From Atopsyche davidsoni (taxonomy: Eukaryota > Arthropoda > Insecta > Trichoptera > Hydrobiosidae), in assembly GCA_022113835.1 (NCBI GenBank), contig JAILWY010000010.1, forward strand, positions 11,290,501 through 11,354,500: DNA of 64,000 nucleotides, read 5' to 3'. The first letter of the stretch is position 1; each line of letters starts with the position of its first letter. The position numbers were made by a program, and so were the translations under genes. The notes under the pieces were generated by a model. That model saw only the letters and a list, made by a program, of their open reading frames with translations. It ran no database searches and was not told where the DNA came from. This document shows, piece after piece, positions 50,962-63,199 of the stretch.

Positions 50962-53900
50962 ATAATATTTTTTGTTTTAACTGTTAAGTGTAAAGAAAAT
51001 TACACAAAGCTTTAATTTTCACATTCTCCAGTACGTTTTCATTACTCTGTATTTGATAAGAAATATTCACTAATTAAAATCAAATATTTATTTCAGTTTC
51101 ATAAATGTATTTATCTAAATTTTGAATGATCAAATACTACTTTTCACTTGTAAAAAGACAATAAATATTCAAATGAGTGAATCAATTTTATTGAAATATG
51201 TACTATATTAAAACTACTGCATCCTTACTGAAATACCGATGACATTTCAAGTAACTTTTAGGATTTCTTCTTTTTATATAATATTATTAAGATTTTTTTC
51301 ATGATTTACTATTCCTTTTAAGTAATGATATCAATAACATGATCTATCGTTAATTATTAGCGATTACTTCATGTAATTTATTTTGTAATTCCAAAAAAAT
51401 TAATTGATTCATTGTTCTCGTGGGATTATTTACAATTCTATTTTTGTAGCTTATTATTTGTTACAGCCAATAGAAAATGCTTCTATCTTATGTAGGTAGT
51501 CTTAAAGATTGCAGTATGTTATGGTATCACGCTAGGTATGTACTGGTAGGTGAACTTTTCAATTTCAACCACTCATATCACTGCCATTTATTCCTTCATA
51601 ACATATTTGACGTTTAGTAGTGCCTGTCATATAAATACTTGTATATTTCAAAGTATGAGTATTTATTCATAGTGCTACTCTGTACTTTCTTTCATTTGAC
51701 TTACATAGGAAATGGCATTATTCTTATAATTTCTAATTAAATTCCTAAGTTTCATTGAACAATTTTCTATATCGAAAATACTAATGAAAAATAATAATTA
51801 TGATAACGACATATTACGTAATCTATCTTTTTCTAAAGTATTTTTGTATGCACTTTGGTAAATCGAGTATGTGCCTATATGAAAAAAAATGTTTTTTTAA
51901 TATTTTTTCAGAATGAATACTCCTCTTTGATAACGATATTTATGGTATACACAATGTCGATGATCTCAAAATATCATTTTTATGTTTTCACTAATAATAT
52001 TCAAGTAATCAATAATTAGAGATATCTCCAGGCAGTTTATCTCTACCATTTTACTTTAAGTACAAAATTTGATCAAAAGATTTTTAAAAGAAAGTTTTTT
52101 TGGGCCAACATTTTTTTTTGAAATCTTATATAATAAACTTGTCTATTTTTTCGGACACTAATCAACATCTTTAAAAATTATCATGCGTATCTCAATGAAT
52201 TATATCACTGAATTTGATTAATAACCTCAATGGTTATGTAAATAACCTCAAATGGCTTTGTAATATAATATTTTTTTATGTTTATAAATAATATTGATTG
52301 TATTGAAATAAATGTATTCGTCGAAGCATTATGTATTTTCATATTTGTGATAAGTAAGAAGGTTTAATCTATGCAACTTATCTCATATAATTTTAATCTT
52401 TTAATGTATGCTATAAACATATTATTAATATTCTCAATTTAAAAAAATACACTACCTTAAACCACAAACTCAAGAAAAATAATATTTCATTGAGATTTTC
52501 ATAAACTTTTTTCTAATTAATTTGTAAGATGTTTTCGAATATGCAAACGATGACAATTTTAAATATTGTGCTCTTTATCAACAATAATGTGTAACTGAAT
52601 CTATATCAACCAAAAGGCTGCACATAATGAACTTTTTATATTAAGATAATCTATTCGTTTATTTAAAAGTTGAACATATCATTCAGAAAATCTTTGTAAT
52701 GAAAATATAAACAGGAGATGGTGGAAATCTCTGTTCATTAAATTTTGTGCTTAAATAGCAAAGTGTGAATTGAAATAATTGAAGTATTGTGAATTGGAGC
52801 TCGTGAACTGGTGCTGTATTGGACTTTTGGAAAATCTAGGCTAAGAATTAAATCATATTTTGGCAAGATCACCTAAGAATAGTTTTGGCATGAAATAATT
52901 TAATTTCTATTTCTAAAAATTATTTTATTTCAACTTCCTGAGGCAATTGAGCTTTATGTTTTTTCGACAATTATTTTAATTTTCAATTTTATTTTAGCAT
53001 CACATATCATGCATATACCAATATATTCATTGTAATAAATAATATTTAAGTCAACAAACTTTTATTCTTGTAAAAAATAAAGTTTGTTAATGCTGATAAT
53101 ATAGTGCAGTGGTTGACAAATACTTACAATTTGTATTTTTGGGGCTGTAACTTGCTGTTTGCTTAGGCTCTTCTGCCATTAGAAATTAATGATGATAACA
53201 AGTAACTTTACAATTTGGTCAAATAAAATTAACAGCCTCGGTTTATTTAAAAGTAGAGATGGAACAGAGCCCATAACAAATCTGCTAAAAATACAATTCA
53301 ACTAAAATCATTACGAAGATATTAGAATAAAATATTTCTATTTGCAACGATGTCAACCACTAGTTAATTGTCAACGTGGTATACTGGCCACTGGCGGCAA
53401 ACTCTGAGTGCAACCTGCACTGGTCTATTGAATGTGCTGTACCCATCAAGAATAGAATATTATTACTTTTATGTACTATTGCAATGCGTAGTACATATTA
53501 TTATACACTATCACATAGAAAATACTGTTGTTTGTGTCTTTGCTTTAGTTGTTAGTTAACAATGATTGTATGAGGTATACAAATGATAAGCCAGCTTGTA
53601 TTACAATAAAAATAGTATCTTAACATAACTTTTCAAGTCATTGAAAGATAATATATTTACAGTCTAGTCAATCTATTTAATATGCACCTGTAATACGCTC
53701 ATGTTGGAAAATATCAAAAATGTAAGTGTTGATTGTTAAAATACTTGTATATACTATATTGCTAATGTATGTATTCTCATAATGTCAAAGCTGTTGATCT
53801 TAATAAAACCATATTTTCTGCAATTCTTAAAACAACACAACGCCTTTATAAAGTATAATGATTCATTATTTTATAGGTGAATGATTAAAGATTTTTTTTG

Positions 53901-55134
53901 TGCCTCGGTATTATGAATTATTGAATGCGTCGAACTGCTGTTTATTTTATAATGAAATGCACGCCATGGTGCTTATTAATATTTTATTTCATAGCTGCAT
54001 ACTTCATGTATTACATAAACATTTAATGGTTTAATCACTTGAATATGCAAATTATTTAACCACTGTAAGTTGAGGAATTGTATTTCTTATTATAAATAAA
54101 ACACAAAAAATTATTCAAACACCTCTTTCATTGTAACATTACATTCTTCCAATATTTATGTAATTTTATTACAGGCGTGACTACTTTTCAAATGAAAAGA
54201 CTTTTTTTGTGGAAAACATATTTATATCAAGAAGATGAAGAATTTTCTATAAGGATTTCAAAAGTATATGCTGTCTTCAGCAGAAATATGAAATATGTTT
54301 TAATAATTTAGTGACTGATTAGATGCCCTGTCAAAAATAATTGATAAAAATAGTTATAATCTGTCTGATCAAGGATTCACTTGTGGTATGTGAAAGTAAT
54401 GCCTTACCAGCTTAGGTAAGAGAGAGATATATATATTGAGAGATTAGCGGGCAGTAGAATCATTGGCTGAAATCAGTCAGGCCTAGTATGAGAGAGATTA
54501 GACAAGTGAAGTCCAGGGCTAGTAGCCTTCAGAGCACGTTTGAAGGTTTTTTTAAAACGATTGTTTTAGTCACATTTTTTCAACTCATCCGCTCTACAAA
54601 CTAGAAGTCAGAGTTTTACTGAAAAGTTTTCAGCATTTATGTTTTAATGTTAAATTAAACACCAAAGTTGAAATAAAGCAAAGAAAATAGACTACGAACA
54701 CCTTATGTGACAACATTTAAATTTAGATGTTTTAAATAAACTGTAGTAAATTAATGTCTCTGTTTATGAAGAAGCTAGTGCAAGGGTAAATAAAATAGCC
54801 TGCGCATTGACAAATCTTATTTGAACAGTTTGTTTAACAGTTATAAAGTTTTTAATATTCTGTGTTCTATTGATTGAGATGGAAAGTAACCATTTTTAAC
54901 AACAACAAAAAAATCTCAGTTTCCATCAATTTCTAGAAAGCATCTATTATGTAACATTATTTGGATGTGATGTGATAGATGATTAAGATACGCGCTCAGT
55001 ATAATGCACATTAATTCAAGAAAGAAAAAATACATTTGCATAGAAATTATATTCTTAGAAGACAAAAGTTTGAGTAAAAATAATTTTATACTCTTAAATG
55101 TTATAACAAGTGGCTTTATTTTTTTAATGGCGCT

Positions 55135-55686
55135 CTAGCGACGGATAGCAAAGACTTGAAAGCGGACGAGCTCTGATCGGCCAATCGGCTTTCGATACTT
55201 GCTCCGTGGCTGAATTATTCGATCCTAAGCGCGCCAGTGCCGCGGTCGTGTCCGCCGGTTTACCCTTAGCAAAGTCGAGCCGATATTTCGCTGCAGCAAG
55301 TCTTGTCCTGTCACACTCCGCGTGTGACAGTTGTTTGCATTATTTTGAAATACCAACTCACATAATTTCTTTGAAACTTGTTACGAAAAAGTTTCTTTAA
55401 AGAGTGCTTTAATGTGTATAACATGAGAATAACATTTCATACGTGTACAAACAGTGCTTTCGTCTCGAGGTGATTTTGAACTGTGTTAAATAACAAACTT
55501 TCACCCGCAAAATTTGTGACAACTATCTGTCAGATAACTTTTTTTTATTTTTAACTCTTTCTTATGTGAGTTGTTTTAGCATGTGAATTCACTCGACTCG
55601 ATCGACAGTTATCCAGTTTGTCCAGATGTATATATTTTGAACTGTTTCCGTCGACTTTCTCCGTGAGTTTCTGGATTCCTGGAGCC
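55135..55686 (+). promoter_or_regulatory. Promoter and 5' UTR of a secreted-protein gene
   Basis: GC content rises sharply at 55,135. A CCAAT box (GGCCAATCGG) lies near 55,179, and the inverted repeat CTGTCACAC / GTGTGACAG lies at 55,308-55,330. No TATA box is obvious. A five-codon upstream ORF (55,626-55,640) would lie in the leader if transcription starts before it. The start site itself cannot be fixed by eye. Confidence 0.5.
55308..55330. promoter_or_regulatory. Perfect 9-bp inverted repeat in the promoter
   Basis: CTGTCACAC (55308-55316) and GTGTGACAG (55322-55330) are separated by TCCGC. It is a symmetric candidate operator-like or dimer-binding site. Confidence 0.5.
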
Positions 55687-55783
55687 ATGGGGTCGCGTCT
55701 GCTCGGGCTGGCAGCAGTCCTGTCCACCCTCATTCTGTTGGGATCTGCTGCATCCGTTACACCACCGGTCATTGAAGAAAGAG
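55687..55783 (+). CDS. First coding exon of a secreted or membrane protein (partial)
   Basis: The ATG at 55,687 has a strong start context (GAGCCATGG) and no other in-frame ATG precedes it. The 32 encoded residues are MGSRLLGLAAVLSTLILLGS followed by AASVTPPVIEER. A basic n-region, a Leu/Ala hydrophobic core (5-19) and small residues at 20-23 make a textbook signal peptide, with likely cleavage near Ala22/Ser23. The exon closes with the strong donor GAG/GTAAGC at 55,783/55,784, phase 1. No continuing exon was found up to 64,000, so the next intron is probably longer than 8 kb. The mature protein cannot be identified from ten residues. Confidence 0.8.
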
Positions 55784-56199
55784 GTAAGCCGCTTATATAA
55801 TTAACTTTATGATGTTAAAAAAATAATAATAAAAAAACAAAAAATATTTGAATCGAATTGTACACTCGACTTGTTGGCTTATAAGGTATATAGAAGTGAT
55901 TTTAATTTGCCAACCTTTGATCAATCTATAGTTAGATGAAAATGAAGACTGATTATTTTTTTGTTATTTATAAACCATGCATTGTACTTGAGAATGTTTC
56001 TCACGTACAATGTATGGTATGTTTAAACATATTTACGATTGCGCGCACTATTATAATCTGTCACTATTGTCTGCGCCAATACCCTGCACTATCGTCGCGC
56101 AACCTATAGTCGGGCCACCCCCTAATGCCACATCCATGTATAGTTATACTGTGTTCTAGTATATATCCGCGACCACTACTGGCATTGGAATTGCTTTAT

Positions 56200-56360
56200 T
56201 ATTTACTGTTTTTCTGCGTCTTTTGGTTGAAGTATCCGAAGTTTAGGTCTCGGTGCCGGGACCAGTATTGGGATCGAAACGTTGGAGACTTAAAACGCAG
56301 CATAACACCCAAGAACAAAGCGACTCTAATAAGAACGGCCGCCAAAATCTATGAACACAA
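56200..56360 (+). mobile_element. Decayed retroelement end with degenerate hammerhead-like motif
   Basis: A GGTC...GACC stem near 56,247-56,264 is followed by GAAACGTTGGAG at 56,276-56,287 and then AAAACGCAGCATAACACC. This parallels the better copy at 57.2 kb in the GAAACGTYGGAG block and in the AC-rich sequence after it. The CUGANGA core is not intact, so it would be inactive. Confidence 0.4.
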
Positions 56361-57203
56361 CCACAGACATTGTTTGTAATCATTAAGTAGTCATGTAATA
56401 AAGTAGCTAGTAAAATGAAATAATAAATATTCGTTCATCAAAGGTCATACATAAGATCTAAGTATTCTTACGTGAAAGAGTAACATATTGTTTTGCGCGT
56501 TTGGCATGATGTGACTACAGACTAACAGTTGCAATAATTATGGGTACGATTTTCTTATCACAGCCGTAAACCTTTTTTAAATTCCAGGCTTTTGTAGGTT
56601 GATTACGGACATGGTCATAATCATTAGCAAACTAATGAGCAGAGACTCTGAGTTGCAGTAAAAGGCTGTAGACGCTTTCTGCCATTCGACGTCGCCGGAT
56701 CATTTTATCAACAAGTCCAGTAGTCTTCTTCAAGCTCATCGATTTTCTTATTTTATGTCATGCTCAATGGCATCAGATGACAATATCGTTTAAACTACAC
56801 CAGAGCTACCCATACTCAAGAATTTTAAATGTAGCAGCTAGACCGATTTTATTTTATTTATTGTTCAACTGTACAGAGCATATTTCAAGGCATCATATTA
56901 CAAACAAATAAAAGATTTTAAAAAATCAAACCAACAATTGTAAAATGGAACAACAAAAAAATATATATTAACAATATTGTACAACAGACCGTGGCACAGA
57001 TTGACATACACATTGTATTGGCTTTAAAAAACGTACAATTTACCAGGTAAACTATTTGAATAAAGGCCACTCTGCTGAAAAACATGAACCTTAAAACATC
57101 AGTGCGTCTTGAATGAAGGCAAAGAACCATTTAACGTTTCCGAACACACAAATCGATGTTAGACGATTTATTATTTCTCGGGTGATAAGGTGAGTTGCGA
57201 TTA

Positions 57204-57249
57204 CTCCCTGAAGATGGTCGGTCCAGGCACGGAGACCGAAACGTCGGAG
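57204..57249 (+). ncRNA. Hammerhead-ribozyme-like motif of a retroelement end
   Basis: The order of elements is stem I 5' strand CTCC (57,204-57,207), core CTGAAGA (57,208-57,214, fitting CUGANGA), stem II GGTC (57,216-57,219) with GACC (57,234-57,237), core GAAA (57,238-57,241), a palindromic ACGT stem III (57,241-57,244), the cleavage triplet GTC ending at 57,245, and stem I 3' strand GGAG (57,246-57,249). This is the layout of type I hammerheads with a minimal helix III, which are known from Penelope-like elements and retrozymes and are thought to act as dimers. Activity and element identity are inference. The stems are short. Confidence 0.5.
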
Positions 57250-58549
57250 GACATAAAACTTCAAGCAGCTCACACACAAAAACCCAGAACTTGATATCAT
57301 CAATAATCGTAGGAGCACTCACAACTCGATATTTTTTTCAAAATTTTAAACAGAGCCACCACTCTTTGGTTTTCTAATGGGCGATATTTTTCCATCCCCT
57401 AAGTAAAGTATGAAATATACTGTTGCGGGTATACACCAAACTTGATCATTTTTTTTGCTTCTAATGGATCTGTTTTGTCTGTCATACCGAGGAAGAATCA
57501 ATTTCAATACACGAGTCGCCAAGTTGTGAAACACGCACCGTAAGTATTTCTTGGCTTTAAGTAAACCACGAAAACAATTTGAGTATTATGCAATTTTAAA
57601 AAATGTATATCGATAAAATAACGCGTATTGATTCTTGTCGGAGAGAGAGGACTCATCAGAGAGTTCAAAATATTCCTCAGACGTTAGTATGTTTTAAAAA
57701 TGTTAATATAATCTGTTACAATTAAATAACTCGCGCGTGGAATTTATTTATTCACTGTGCAACGTGACACTTATTTGTCTGCGTGTGTTCTGCATTCTAG
57801 ACAAGCACGGTGAATATTTGCCTATGTAGCCTCCCTTCGTCTAGTTAAGCACTTAATGGGCAGCCGAATCTCCAAATCTATATTCAACTTATTTTGCTTT
57901 GCTTGGATTGCTGCACATCCGCGAGATTGAATAATTGGGCAAATATATATTTGAATTATTGAAAAACTTCATCGAAGCATGGTTACCTTACTACATAAAT
58001 GACGCTCAAAAAGTTATTTATTTTTAATAATTTATTTTTATACTTATATTTAAATTTTTGCACCAATCTATTACTTGATTGCGACCTTTGTTTGATAGTT
58101 ACTGGATATTTCTATAAATTATTCAACATGAAAATCTCTTGATTTGACAGTTAAGCAAATAACAATATGCGTTAAAGGTTTCATAATTTTAGCAACATTC
58201 TGAGAAATGAACTTTTTTAGTATAGCTATTATTATTATTAGTGTAATTTCCTCTGGTCTGGATTGGATTTTTTTTTGCTTTTCAATTAAAATCAAAGCTC
58301 GGTTCTCCGTCAATATTCTTATTTACATATATATAATGTTTTACTTAAAATAAAATATTGTGCTCTCCGGGTTACTCGTAAGTAAGAATATTTTTTTTTA
58401 CGTGTCATGAACAATTTCTTTTTTCTTAATAAAACCTTGTAATTGTCAAATGTCATAATAAATATGAATAAAATAATAACAATTGGTATTACTTGTTGAT
58501 ATTGCGCCATTGGTGCATTTTCTTGCTCTTTTGCACCCTCTAGCTCAGA

Positions 58550-58830
58550 GCTAGCGGGAACGGGGGTGGTGGCGCGCGTCACCGACAGCTCACGTCCAAT
58601 GGTTTCGCAAATTGTGTCAGGTTAGTGATCGGAGCGCCGGCGAGCGCTGGCCAGCTAGGTGTAATTAAGCAGTGGCCAGGCGCGTGAGGGGCCAGCTCCC
58701 CGCTAAATTGGGTTAATTCACACTACTGGCTGTCTATTTATCGGTATGCCGCGCCGGTGTAATTAGTCCACTCGGTTACTAATCTAAATCGTGCGTATCC
58801 TGAGGCAGGGCGCTCGGCCATCATATGTTT
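58550..58830. promoter_or_regulatory. Homeodomain-site-rich regulatory candidate
   Basis: A GC-rich block carries repeated TAATT cores (GTGTAATTAAGC, GGTTAATTCAC, GTGTAATTAGTCC) spaced within about 120 bp, three GGCCAG motifs and an ACTAAT site. The repeated GTGTAATTA context argues for a cluster of binding sites, not chance. Confidence 0.4.
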
Positions 58831-59598
58831 GCACTCTGTAAAATACTTCCTAACAAATTATCTTAGGAGAATCAACTCTAAGGGGCTTACTTACTCTGCA
58901 GTCATGCCCGTTTGACGACCGTGCCATTCGGTTTGTGGTCAATCTTTTGGTCTCCGCGGGGGCGAAATGAAGCTGATACCCTCGATATTTATAATCTTGT
59001 CGTCCGTATTCCTTAATCCTACATTACGAGCATTAAGAGATTTTCTTAAAATATTTTGACGACTCATTACCATGAAAGAACACAAAATATGTTTTTGGTG
59101 AACGGTTATGTGCTTCGTTCTCCTTGTCTTCATTCCCTCTCTGTATTACATTTCTATGATAATGAAAATAATTTTCGAAATTTCTGATAGATGTTTTATT
59201 AATACTTTATTGCTTTACTTAACTGTATTTTATGTAAAACAAATGTATCATTTTTCTAGAAAAATAATTCCAAATGAGAATATAATACGATATTCTCAAA
59301 GGATTGATTTTTTGGTGTTGTTAAAATAAAACCATTATGAATATATCCAATGTGTCAACAAGTAAATACACACTTTAATTCACCATCTAATCACTCGTTA
59401 GATGTCATCATATCAGTTTACTGATTGATAAAGTAACGAAAAATTACCTCAATATAATGTTGAAATACCTGTCACTCTATTGTGTGTTATCACTAATAGC
59501 TTTCTTTGTTGATATATTTTAGTACAACAACATATACAAAACAAATGTAATATAATCCTAATTCAAAATTACAAACTACACAATATAATATATATATT

Positions 59599-59717
<119 letters not shown>

Positions 59718-59951
59718 TATTTCTGATTTGTTCTATGAGACTGCGCAGCAAGAAATTCGTTCTATTGAACGATCATATGAAGGAGACGATTGTGGCGATA
59801 GGTATGCTTGAAACTGATCTGAGGTTAAGGTAAAGTGAAAGAGAACATCTCTCAATCTCCTCGCTCTCTCATTCTCATTGAGTCAGATTCTTGAATGGAC
59901 CGCCACGGGGTAGCTCAGGAGAGGAGGGGAAGCGTTAATAGTGCCTGCGAG

Positions 59952-59965
59952 GTTGCCATGGTCAC
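59952..59965 (+). promoter_or_regulatory. X-box-like site
   Basis: GTTGCCATGGTCAC is one base away from fitting the RFX X-box form and resembles the classical GTTGCCATGGCAAC. It ends a GC-richer block (59,880-59,965) in otherwise AT-rich DNA. Confidence 0.3.
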
Positions 59966-60557
59966 TGGTAAATAAAATCGAAGATGTACCGCCTTTGCAA
60001 CTTGTGCGAGACTATCCATTATAAATCTCAGCCATCGCTGATATTGACTACGTTCAAATTAAAAATAAATATTCCATTTTATATGTCAATACTCAGTTTG
60101 TATCATTTTACGACTATGCAAAATAAAATTATAAAATCTTTTGCGCGAGCCCATACTCATGCGTTTTGTGTTAATTTGAAAGGAAATTCTTTTAAAACTC
60201 TATAACCCGCTATCAGAAATTAAATCTTCCAATAGAGTTAGTATTGTTATGATTTATGCGTTTTTCATTGAGCTACTACAATCCTGATGCTATTGAAAGA
60301 TAATTGTTTCAAGAACTCAATCAAATCATCCCAAGGCTCAAGCAACATCGCAATACTATGCAAATGCCTGCCGGGAAGCTGAGCAAACCACAGCATACCG
60401 TTGACTGCAGTCCGAATCTACGCGATTATCAAAAAACCCAAGATCCCAATGAAGAATTTTGAAAATTCTCAAAACGAGGATTTTTAATCGAGTAAGTGTT
60501 ATATTTGGAGCTGTACGAGTACATCACACTCGATCTTCTGGAACAGCTTACTTGCAC

Positions 60558-60573
60558 ACGAAGCATGCTTCGT
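60558..60573. repeat. 16-bp perfect palindrome
   Basis: ACGAAGCATGCTTCGT is fully self-complementary. It sits at the edge of a CpG-rich block (60,580-60,760). Confidence 0.7.
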
Positions 60574-60579
60574 ATTCCG

Positions 60580-60765
60580 AGGTCTCTCGTCTTGAGGTCC
60601 ACGCAGACGTAACCTCGGCCGGGGAGCGGTGCGCAGCCGCGGAACGGCCCGTCACGCCTGGCGGGGCGCGCCGCCACCGCCGGCACGCGAGCCGCGGCTC
60701 ACTCCAGCCAAATTCTAATCGAACTGATCCTCTGGTAGTTCGACCGGCGCCCCTGAAAATTCCCG
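60580..60765. promoter_or_regulatory. CpG-rich block
   Basis: Dense CpG sequence with GCCGCC-type motifs. Frames are open on both strands over the same bases and no domain is recognised. It is a regulatory or unannotated exon candidate. Confidence 0.3.
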
Positions 60766-61429
60766 ATGCCAAATTCTAGAAACAACTAACACACGACTTA
60801 GTTACACCGTTTGTTAGCTAAATAAAACTCCATTTCATACGCCGATTGCGCTATGATTTATATAGAAAAATATATCATAATTGACAATTCTGTGTGTATA
60901 CATGCTACTTTATTTAAAACTTTCTTACAGGCTTAACTTCTTTCTGCCACCCAAACGACAGCACAAACTAGCTTCGCATCTCAATAGTTGTGCGCGCTTC
61001 ACATTTACAGTGCCCGTGCTCAAATTGTGGCACAGTCGGATTGGTATTTTCAAATAAGAATGTAAAAAAGTAAAAATCTTGGGTGGATTGATCGCTGGCG
61101 CATGACCGTTAGATTTCGCTTTTCAGTATCGTCACATAGATGTGGCCTCTCAGATATTTTTTGATTACAATTTCAACGTTTGATTGTCAATTTATAGTGT
61201 GTGCGATGAAACATCAGATGTCTCCGGTAATAGTTAGTCTTTTCTACAAAAGATTCGTTCAACATAAATAAGTAATTGTGTCTCATTTGTTTATTAAATC
61301 ACAATTTCAGTAATTATTATGTTCGATAGTGATTCACCATTTGGTTCTGATTTGCAATTATTTGTCATAAATTTTTCTTGTAATATCGCGTCTAGCATAG
61401 AACTACAGGACGCCGTACACTCTCCAACT

Positions 61430-61610
61430 TTCGTTGTCTGGTGGGTCGGCAGCGTGGCTCGATCTCGGTTTCGTGGGAATCATCTTCGCCCCCACCCCGA
61501 CAGGTGCTGCGTCCCTCGCCAGCTGGCGCCCCCGCAGCCCCTCGGTCTACTTCCGCTGCACAGATTTTTTTACTGCACTACCAAACTCCTCGGAATCGCT
61601 GTCTAAAATT
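61430..61610. promoter_or_regulatory. GC-rich block
   Basis: A GC-rich segment open in all three plus-strand frames. It contains an AG/CGTGGC...ACAG/GTGCTG arrangement that could define a 46-nt exon in phase with exon 1 of the secreted-protein gene, but the acceptor lacks a pyrimidine tract. I do not call it coding. Confidence 0.25.
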
Positions 61611-63050
61611 CTTCATCGATATGTGATTTTGTAAATTGATATGATTTTCACCGTTTAAACTTCAATATGAATAAACATTATTTTTCTTATAGACTATATA
61701 TTTATACACACAATGCAAATATATTTTATTATATGCACATATTATTTTGTGTGTTGTTGCTTTTTACTCATTTCAATTGAATAATGATTATTTGTTGGCT
61801 GAGTGAGAGCCGTATCATGTGGAGGGGAAGCTCGAGTGCTCGGGACACTTGCTGCTCGTAACCCCCCGCAGGTCTGAGTCTCCAAGTGGTCGAGGCGTTG
61901 TCCTTTTAGGGCCCAGGTCATTGTGAAGCTTTCATAGTAAAGCGAACAGGGTCATAGCACAGGTGGCAAGACAGATATTTAAATCTTTGCGAAACAATTT
62001 ATACACTTTACAGAATATACTCACTATAGTGATAGTGAGTGCACAATCAAATTAGTCAATATGATTAAAATCGTTGTAAATAATACTTAAATAAATTATT
62101 TTTTTAACCAGATTTTTTTTCGTTTTATTCAGAATCATTTGCTAAATTAGACATACGAGACACATGACTGAACTATGTCAGTGTTTTATTTTTTCGTAAA
62201 TCTGCTTTGGAAAATAACTAAGACGTTTTGTTATTAAAAACTCGATACAATCTGTTTGATGCAAAACTATCAAATAAATTGTAATTAATAAATATGCACT
62301 ATAATATACAGCACACAGAAATTTTACGATTGCAACCGAACTTTTTTTTTTTCAAAAAGCAAGTTTTCGAGTATACAGGTATTCGAGGGCGGAACAAAGC
62401 CGCGGCACAAAGGTAGCGTCGGCCGAGCTTAGCACGAATGTGGCCATTATCCCGGGGCCAAAAAAACATTTTCAAGTGAACGACTATTATAATAGTCACT
62501 ATCTGCCTTTGTTGCTCTACCTTTTGTTGTTTTTAATATTGTACTCGTAGGGCTGTAGAATGCACTGCGTGAAAAAAGAATCTTGGAGATATTTGTGGGT
62601 TTTACGACAAATCATTTGAAAATTCGCATCTACCGTGTTTGCCAATACTTGCTGGTGCTCAATAATTGTAGCTGGTTATGCAATGGATTTAGAGATGAAG
62701 GATGCTTGTTTTAAGTACCCACTGATCGACCTAGTTACAATGGCAATGTGCGTGACCTGATCTAAACTAAACATCCCGGTTGGTAGAATAGTAAATAGTG
62801 GATGAAGGTATTTCATGCGGAAATTTTATCACATTTGTTTTTTTAATGTTTTAATGATGGACCATTTTATTTTTATTAAATAATAAAATCGTTAAGTAGA
62901 TTATGTTATGCTTTCACATATCTGCTATCAGCAAACGTTCAATTTGCACCTAAATACCTACCTGCCTACGTACACATGAAAGTATGAGTGTTGCAAAAAA
63001 TAGGTTGCATCAACATTGAACTTAATTTGATAAAGACACTATATGAATGA

Positions 63051-63199
63051 CACTACACACGTAGTAACACAACTGACAATCGAGACACGCAAATTGCATC
63101 GTACAGCACTTAACGCTATTTAGCTGATACAAGTCGCGAAAAACTGGCAGATGCAATTTGTTGGTTGGTTGTCAGTTGTGTTGCTTCATGTGTTGGGCG
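63051..63199. mobile_element. Complete MITE, transposon family A
   Basis: The left arm 63,051-63,100 begins CACTACACACGTAG and carries AACACAACTGACA and CAAATTGCATC. The right arm 63,150-63,199 is its inverse with small indels. About 50 bp of interior separate them. It has no coding capacity. This is the best-preserved member of a family with relatives at 12.0, 28.9 and 42.9 kb. The target-site duplication was not clear. Confidence 0.8.

Larger units (their letters stand above)
49615..55134 (+). other. 3' UTR and downstream spacer of the NDRG-like gene
   Basis: No further gene was found. A stem-loop lies at 49,679-49,744, the first AATAAA at 49,999, another at 50,573, a 20-bp tandem duplication at 50,371-50,410 and a TA tract at 50.9 kb. 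AATAAA hexamers are frequent by chance in DNA this AT-rich, so the real cleavage site cannot be fixed. Confidence 0.55.

Noticed and set aside
60931..60972. Acceptor-like TTTCTTACAG followed by a frame GLTSFCHPNDSTN in phase with the signal-peptide exon
   Set aside because: It stops after 13 codons, would give a peptide of about 45 residues, and has no independent support.
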